Source of the DNA: an uncultured Gemmatimonadota bacterium
GTDB taxonomy: Bacteria > Gemmatimonadota > Gemmatimonadetes > Gemmatimonadales > Gemmatimonadaceae
Direction of reading: 5' to 3'
NCBI GenBank assembly: GCA_946479015.1
Contig: CAMLEQ010000120.1
Location: 1-9,663 of the forward strand
DNA length: 9,663 bases
Shown here: one piece after another, positions 7,091 through 9,663 of the stretch
Numbering within the stretch: position 1 is the first letter of the stretch
How the letters are laid out: each line of letters starts with the position of its first letter
Made by a program: the position numbers and the translations under genes
Notes under the pieces: model-generated
The model's input: only the letters and a program-made list of their open reading frames with translations
The model's database searches: none
Told to the model about the DNA's origin: nothing

Positions 7091-8737
7091 ATGAGACGCG
7101 CAACCATCCTCGCCTCCCTGCTCCTCGCGGCGTGCGCCACCGCCGGACGCCCCGCGCTCGAGCCCCCGTACGACCTGCTCATCGTCCACGGCCGCATCGT
7201 GGATGGCACCGGCAACCCCTGGTACTACGGCGATCTCGCCATCCGCGGCGACCGGATCGCGCGCGTGGGTCCAGGGCTCGAGCACCTCTCCGCGAAACGC
7301 GTCATCGACGCGCGCGGGATGGTCGTGGCCCCCGGCTTCATCGACATGCTCGGCCACTCCGAGTACACCCTGCTCTCCCAGCCGCAGGCGCTCTCGAAGA
7401 TCACGCAGGGGATCACGAGCGAGATCACCGGCGAAGTGTACTCGGTGTGGCCGAACACCACCCCGACCACCGGGGCGAGCGCGCCGCGAGCGCCCCGGTG
7501 GACGTCGCTCCCCGGCTACTTCGATCAGCTCCAGCGCCACGGCACGGCGATCAACCTGGGCACGTTCATCGCCGCGGGCTCCGTGCGGCGCGCCGTGATG
7601 GGCGACGCGTCGCGCCGCCCCACGCCGGAGGAGCTCGCGAAGATGGGCGACCTCGTGGAGGAAGGGATGCGCGGCGGCGCGATGGGCTTCAGCACGGGAC
7701 TCATCTACCCGCCGAGCACCTGGTTCACCACGGAGGAGCTCACCGCGCTGGCGAAGCGCGCCGCGCCGTACGGCGGCGGCTACGCGTCGCACATCCGCAG
7801 CGAGGGCCCACAACTGCTCGAGGCGATTCGCGAGGCGATCGCCATCGGTACCGGCGCCGGGACGTGGATCGAGATCCGCCACCTCAAGGCGAGCGGGCAG
7901 CCGAACTGGGACAAGATGCGCGACGCCATCGCCCTCATCGACTCGGCGCGGCGCGCGGGCGTGGACGTCACCGCCGACCAGTACCCGTACACGGCCAGCG
8001 GCACCGGCCTCTCGGCGATCCTGCCGACCTGGGTCCAGGCCGGCGGCACCGACTCGATGATCGCGCGGCTCCAGGACTCCACGGTGCGCGCGCGGTTGCG
8101 CGCGGACCGGCTGCGCTCGCCGGTGGATGCGCGCGCCCCCGATCAGGTGCTCATCAACGAGGTGACGACCGACTCGCTGCGCATCTACGAGGGGAAGATG
8201 CTGGACGAGGTCGGGCGCATGCGGCACGAGGATCCGTACGATGCCGCGTACGACATCCTGATCGCCGACCATGGGGAGACGAGCGCGATCTACTTCACGA
8301 TGTCCGAGGACGACGTGCGCATGGCGATGCGGCAGCCGTGGGTGGCGGTGGGGCAGGATGCCGGAGCGGTGACGCCCGATTCCTCGGGGCACGGCCGCGG
8401 ACACCCGCGCGGCTTCGGCACCTTCCCGCGCATCCTCGGCCGCTACGTGCGCCAGGATTCCGTGCTCCGGCTGGAGCAGGCGGTGCGCAAGATGACCTCG
8501 CTCGCCGCGCAGCGCGTGGGACTCGATGAGCGCGGCGTGCTGAAGCGCGGGATGTACGCCGACGTGGTGGTGTTCGATCCCGCGACGGTGATCGATCGCG
8601 CCACGTACCAGGAGCCGGAACTGTTCTCCACCGGCGTGCGCTGGGTGGCGGTGAACGGCGTGCTCGTGCTCGACGAGGGTCGCCCCACCGGCGCGCTCCC
8701 TGGCAGGGCGCTGCTGGGGCCGGGGGCGCGGCGCTGA
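7091..8737 (+). CDS. N-acyl-D-amino-acid deacylase family amidohydrolase, lipoprotein
   Basis: The 548-aa product belongs to the D-aminoacylase branch of metal-dependent amidohydrolases, which hydrolyse N-acyl-D-amino acids to D-amino acids and a carboxylate. Residues 1-15 form a lipoprotein signal with a good lipobox, LLAAC15, so it is likely anchored in the envelope. Landmarks are APGFIDMLGHSEY (80-92), TQGITSEITGE (105-115), GAMGFSTGLIYPP (196-208), SHIRSEG (233-239), IEIRHLKASG (260-269), DVTADQYPYTASGTGL (292-307), VGQDAG (420-425), HGRGHPRGFGTFPRIL (434-449) and a C-terminal KRGMYADVVVFD (485-496) with a typical beta-sandwich close. Likely metal ligands are His89, His234, His264 and Asp423; two classical ligands are missing (see findings). 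The ATG at 7091 is preferred over one at 7025 because it opens directly into the signal peptide; no clear RBS is seen. A hairpin follows its stop. Dipeptide or D-peptide substrates from cell-wall turnover are possible but unproven. Confidence 0.9.
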   Translation: MRRATILASLLLAACATAGRPALEPPYDLLIVHGRIVDGTGNPWYYGDLAIRGDRIARVGPGLEHLSAKRVIDARGMVVAPGFIDMLGHSEYTLLSQPQALSKITQGITSEITGEVYSVWPNTTPTTGASAPRAPRWTSLPGYFDQLQRHGTAINLGTFIAAGSVRRAVMGDASRRPTPEELAKMGDLVEEGMRGGAMGFSTGLIYPPSTWFTTEELTALAKRAAPYGGGYASHIRSEGPQLLEAIREAIAIGTGAGTWIEIRHLKASGQPNWDKMRDAIALIDSARRAGVDVTADQYPYTASGTGLSAILPTWVQAGGTDSMIARLQDSTVRARLRADRLRSPVDARAPDQVLINEVTTDSLRIYEGKMLDEVGRMRHEDPYDAAYDILIADHGETSAIYFTMSEDDVRMAMRQPWVAVGQDAGAVTPDSSGHGRGHPRGFGTFPRILGRYVRQDSVLRLEQAVRKMTSLAAQRVGLDERGVLKRGMYADVVVFDPATVIDRATYQEPELFSTGVRWVAVNGVLVLDEGRPTGALPGRALLGPGARR

Positions 8738-8777
8738 GCGAGTGGGGGGCGCCGAACGAGGGCGCTACGCCGGACGA

Positions 8778-8806
8778 GTGCGGCGGCGCGGCGAGCGCCG
8801 CCGTAC
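8778..8806 (+). terminator. Hairpin after the deacylase gene
   Basis: CGGCGGCGC (8781-8789) and GCGCCGCCG (8795-8803) form a perfect 9-bp stem with loop GGCGA. The stem extends three more pairs outwards (8778-8780 with 8804-8806) if one G-T wobble is allowed. It lies 40 bases after the deacylase stop. There is no T tract, so termination would be non-canonical. Confidence 0.55.
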
Positions 8807-8811
8807 ATCGG

Positions 8812-8870
8812 TCGCTCGTCATGGTCCACGACTTGCCCTTTCGAGGTCGCGTCGACTCCATGACGAGCGA
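8812..8870 (+). promoter_or_regulatory. 13-bp perfect inverted repeat reaching the RBS of the glycine-zipper gene
   Basis: TCGCTCGTCATGG (8812-8824) and CCATGACGAGCGA (8858-8870) are exact reverse complements, 33 bases apart. The right arm overlaps the start of the RBS GAGGA (8869-8873), which lies five bases before the ATG at 8879. In RNA the pair could form a long stem that partly hides the RBS; in DNA it could be a regulator's operator. It follows the deacylase hairpin by only a few bases, so the two could also be parts of one larger structure. Confidence 0.55.
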
Positions 8871-8878
8871 GGACAGCA

Positions 8879-9532
8879 ATGTACAAGACCATGACTGCGA
8901 TCATCGCCGCGGCGTTCGCGGCAGGCGCATGCGCGCGTACGGCCACCGTCCAGTCCGGTGGCGAAGTGGCGCCGGCTCCGCAGCCGACGACCACGCTTCC
9001 GACGAACACGGGCGAGGTGCCCACCGGGAGCACGCTCCAGGTGAAGCTCAACGAGACGCTCGGCACCTCGCAGAACAAGGTAGGTGATCCGTTCACCGCC
9101 ACGGTGAGCACCCCGCTCAGCACGTCGAGCGGCCAGGTGGTGGTGCCCGAGGGCGCGGTGGTGCACGGGCACGTGACGGGGCTCCATGCGTCGAGCCACG
9201 CGGGTGACCAGGCGGCGATCCGCCTCGACTTCGACAGCCTGAGCGTGAACGGCCGCAGCTATCCGTTCGACGCGAACGTCACCGCCACGAACCTGCAGAC
9301 GAAGGGCGACACGAAGAACGAGACGCTGAAGAAGGCCGGTGTGGGCGCGGCGGCGGGCGCGGTGCTGGGCGCCGTGCTCGGCTCGGGCGACCTCGGCAAG
9401 ATCGCGCTCGGCGGCGTGCTCGGCGCGGCGGCCGGTACGGCGATCTCTCTCGGCGCCGGTGACGTGCAGGCGGTGCTGCCCGCGGGGACGGCGATGACGA
9501 TTCAGTCGACGGAGACGGTGTCGTTGCGCTAG
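8879..9532 (+). CDS. Glycine-zipper lipoprotein, function unknown
   Basis: The 217-aa product begins with a signal peptide (MYKTMTAIIAAAFAAGAC) whose Cys18 fits a lipobox (AGAC), so it is probably lipid-anchored. Residues about 28-48 are a Pro/Thr linker. A beta-rich domain follows (50-140) with TGSTLQVKLNETLGTSQNKV, then GDPFTATV (69-76) and VVPEGAVVHGHVTG (88-101), a pattern seen in TrbI-like beta domains. Residues 153-194 form a glycine zipper, GVGAAAGAVLGAVLG and GGVLGAAAGTAISLGAG, a membrane-inserting or helix-packing segment common in outer-membrane proteins. The C-terminus returns to a strand, PAGTAMTIQSTETVSL. GAGGA (8869-8873) is the RBS, five bases before the ATG. It shares the strand of the deacylase but lies 141 bases downstream behind a hairpin, so it may be separately controlled. 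Family known only as a fold; no role can be given. Confidence 0.85.
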   Translation: MYKTMTAIIAAAFAAGACARTATVQSGGEVAPAPQPTTTLPTNTGEVPTGSTLQVKLNETLGTSQNKVGDPFTATVSTPLSTSSGQVVVPEGAVVHGHVTGLHASSHAGDQAAIRLDFDSLSVNGRSYPFDANVTATNLQTKGDTKNETLKKAGVGAAAGAVLGAVLGSGDLGKIALGGVLGAAAGTAISLGAGDVQAVLPAGTAMTIQSTETVSLR

Positions 9533-9554
9533 GGGCCCCGGGGGGGATGCGGGA

Positions 9555-9574
9555 CGCGGGGCGCGGGGCGCGGG
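9555..9574. repeat. Short tandem repeat, about 2.9 copies of CGCGGGG
   Basis: The 7-base unit CGCGGGG is repeated at 9555-9561 and 9562-9568, and in part at 9569-9574. It lies just after the glycine-zipper gene in a G-rich stretch. It is probably slippage, without visible function. Confidence 0.5.
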
Positions 9575-9585
9575 TAGCAAGGAAC

Positions 9586-9621
9586 GCGACGGGGCGCCGG
9601 GGAATGCCGGCGCCCCCTCGC
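9586..9621 (+). terminator. Strong hairpin after the glycine-zipper gene
   Basis: GGGGCGCCGG (9591-9600) and CCGGCGCCCC (9607-9616) form a perfect 10-bp stem with loop GGAATG. One C-C mismatch beyond it, GCGA (9586-9589) pairs with TCGC (9618-9621). It lies 54 bases after the stop of the gene and is the most stable structure in the window. No T tract follows, but position and stability suit a terminator. Confidence 0.65.
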
Positions 9622-9652
9622 ACATCCCCCAAGGTGGACATGCAGTTTCCGA

Positions 9653-9663
9653 CCCCCCCCCCC
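9653..9663. other. Run of eleven C at the window end
   Basis: The last eleven bases are all C, directly at the end of the window. A homopolymer at the very end suggests a contig end or sequencing artefact rather than a gene feature, though a real poly-C tract cannot be excluded. Confidence 0.6.

Noticed and set aside
7067..8404. Minus-strand frame opposite the deacylase gene
   Set aside because: It is a His/Arg/Ala-rich antisense shadow with no motifs, while the plus strand encodes a complete enzyme.
8443..9123. Minus-strand frames over 8443-9123
   Set aside because: They overlap the end of the deacylase and the start of the glycine-zipper gene, both well supported on the plus strand.

Overview
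The window is very GC-rich, with a strong G/C bias at third codon positions, so most frames stay open by chance. I chose the real genes by protein family motifs, ribosome-binding sites (RBS) and spacing. Lipoprotein-type signal peptides, a sulfocyanin-like copper protein, a selenium-binding/methanethiol-oxidase family protein and a divergent N-acyl-D-amino-acid deacylase together suggest a high-GC, Gram-negative, probably aerobic environmental bacterium. Gemmatimonadota is my best guess, from the general look of these proteins only. There are no rRNA, tRNA, CRISPR, transposase or phage genes.

Layout. (1) Bases 1-207 are non-coding as far as I can tell, with a G+C-rich direct-repeat patch. (2) Bases 208-4742 hold four genes on the minus strand, transcribed in the order SBP56/methanethiol oxidase family (4742-3330), small multipass membrane protein with membrane-embedded histidines (3307-2687), AidB-like acyl-CoA dehydrogenase (2669-897), then, after a 134-base gap, a secreted sulfocyanin-like blue copper protein (762-208). 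The first three are packed within about 20 bases of each other and look like one operon. (3) A divergent region with an AT-rich island (4743-4822) leads to a plus-strand envelope lipoprotein candidate made of two copies of one domain (4823-5665). (4) A convergent hairpin separates it from three small minus-strand genes: a 96-aa conserved-type hypothetical, a BON-domain protein and a 72-aa hypothetical. (5) A second divergent region leads to two plus-strand lipoprotein genes: an amidohydrolase of the D-aminoacylase family (7091-8737) and a glycine-zipper protein (8879-9532) whose 5' leader holds a perfect 13-bp inverted repeat reaching into its RBS. The window ends in a strong hairpin and a run of eleven C.

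How the genes may work together. The clearest hypothesis is a copper/sulfur module. SBP56-type methanethiol oxidases convert methanethiol to formaldehyde, sulfide and peroxide, and the characterised bacterial one needs copper. Here the gene is followed by a membrane protein with four intramembrane histidines and lies near a blue copper protein. The AidB-like flavoprotein sits inside the same operon, and its role there is unexplained. The other genes look like ordinary envelope and peptide-scavenging functions.
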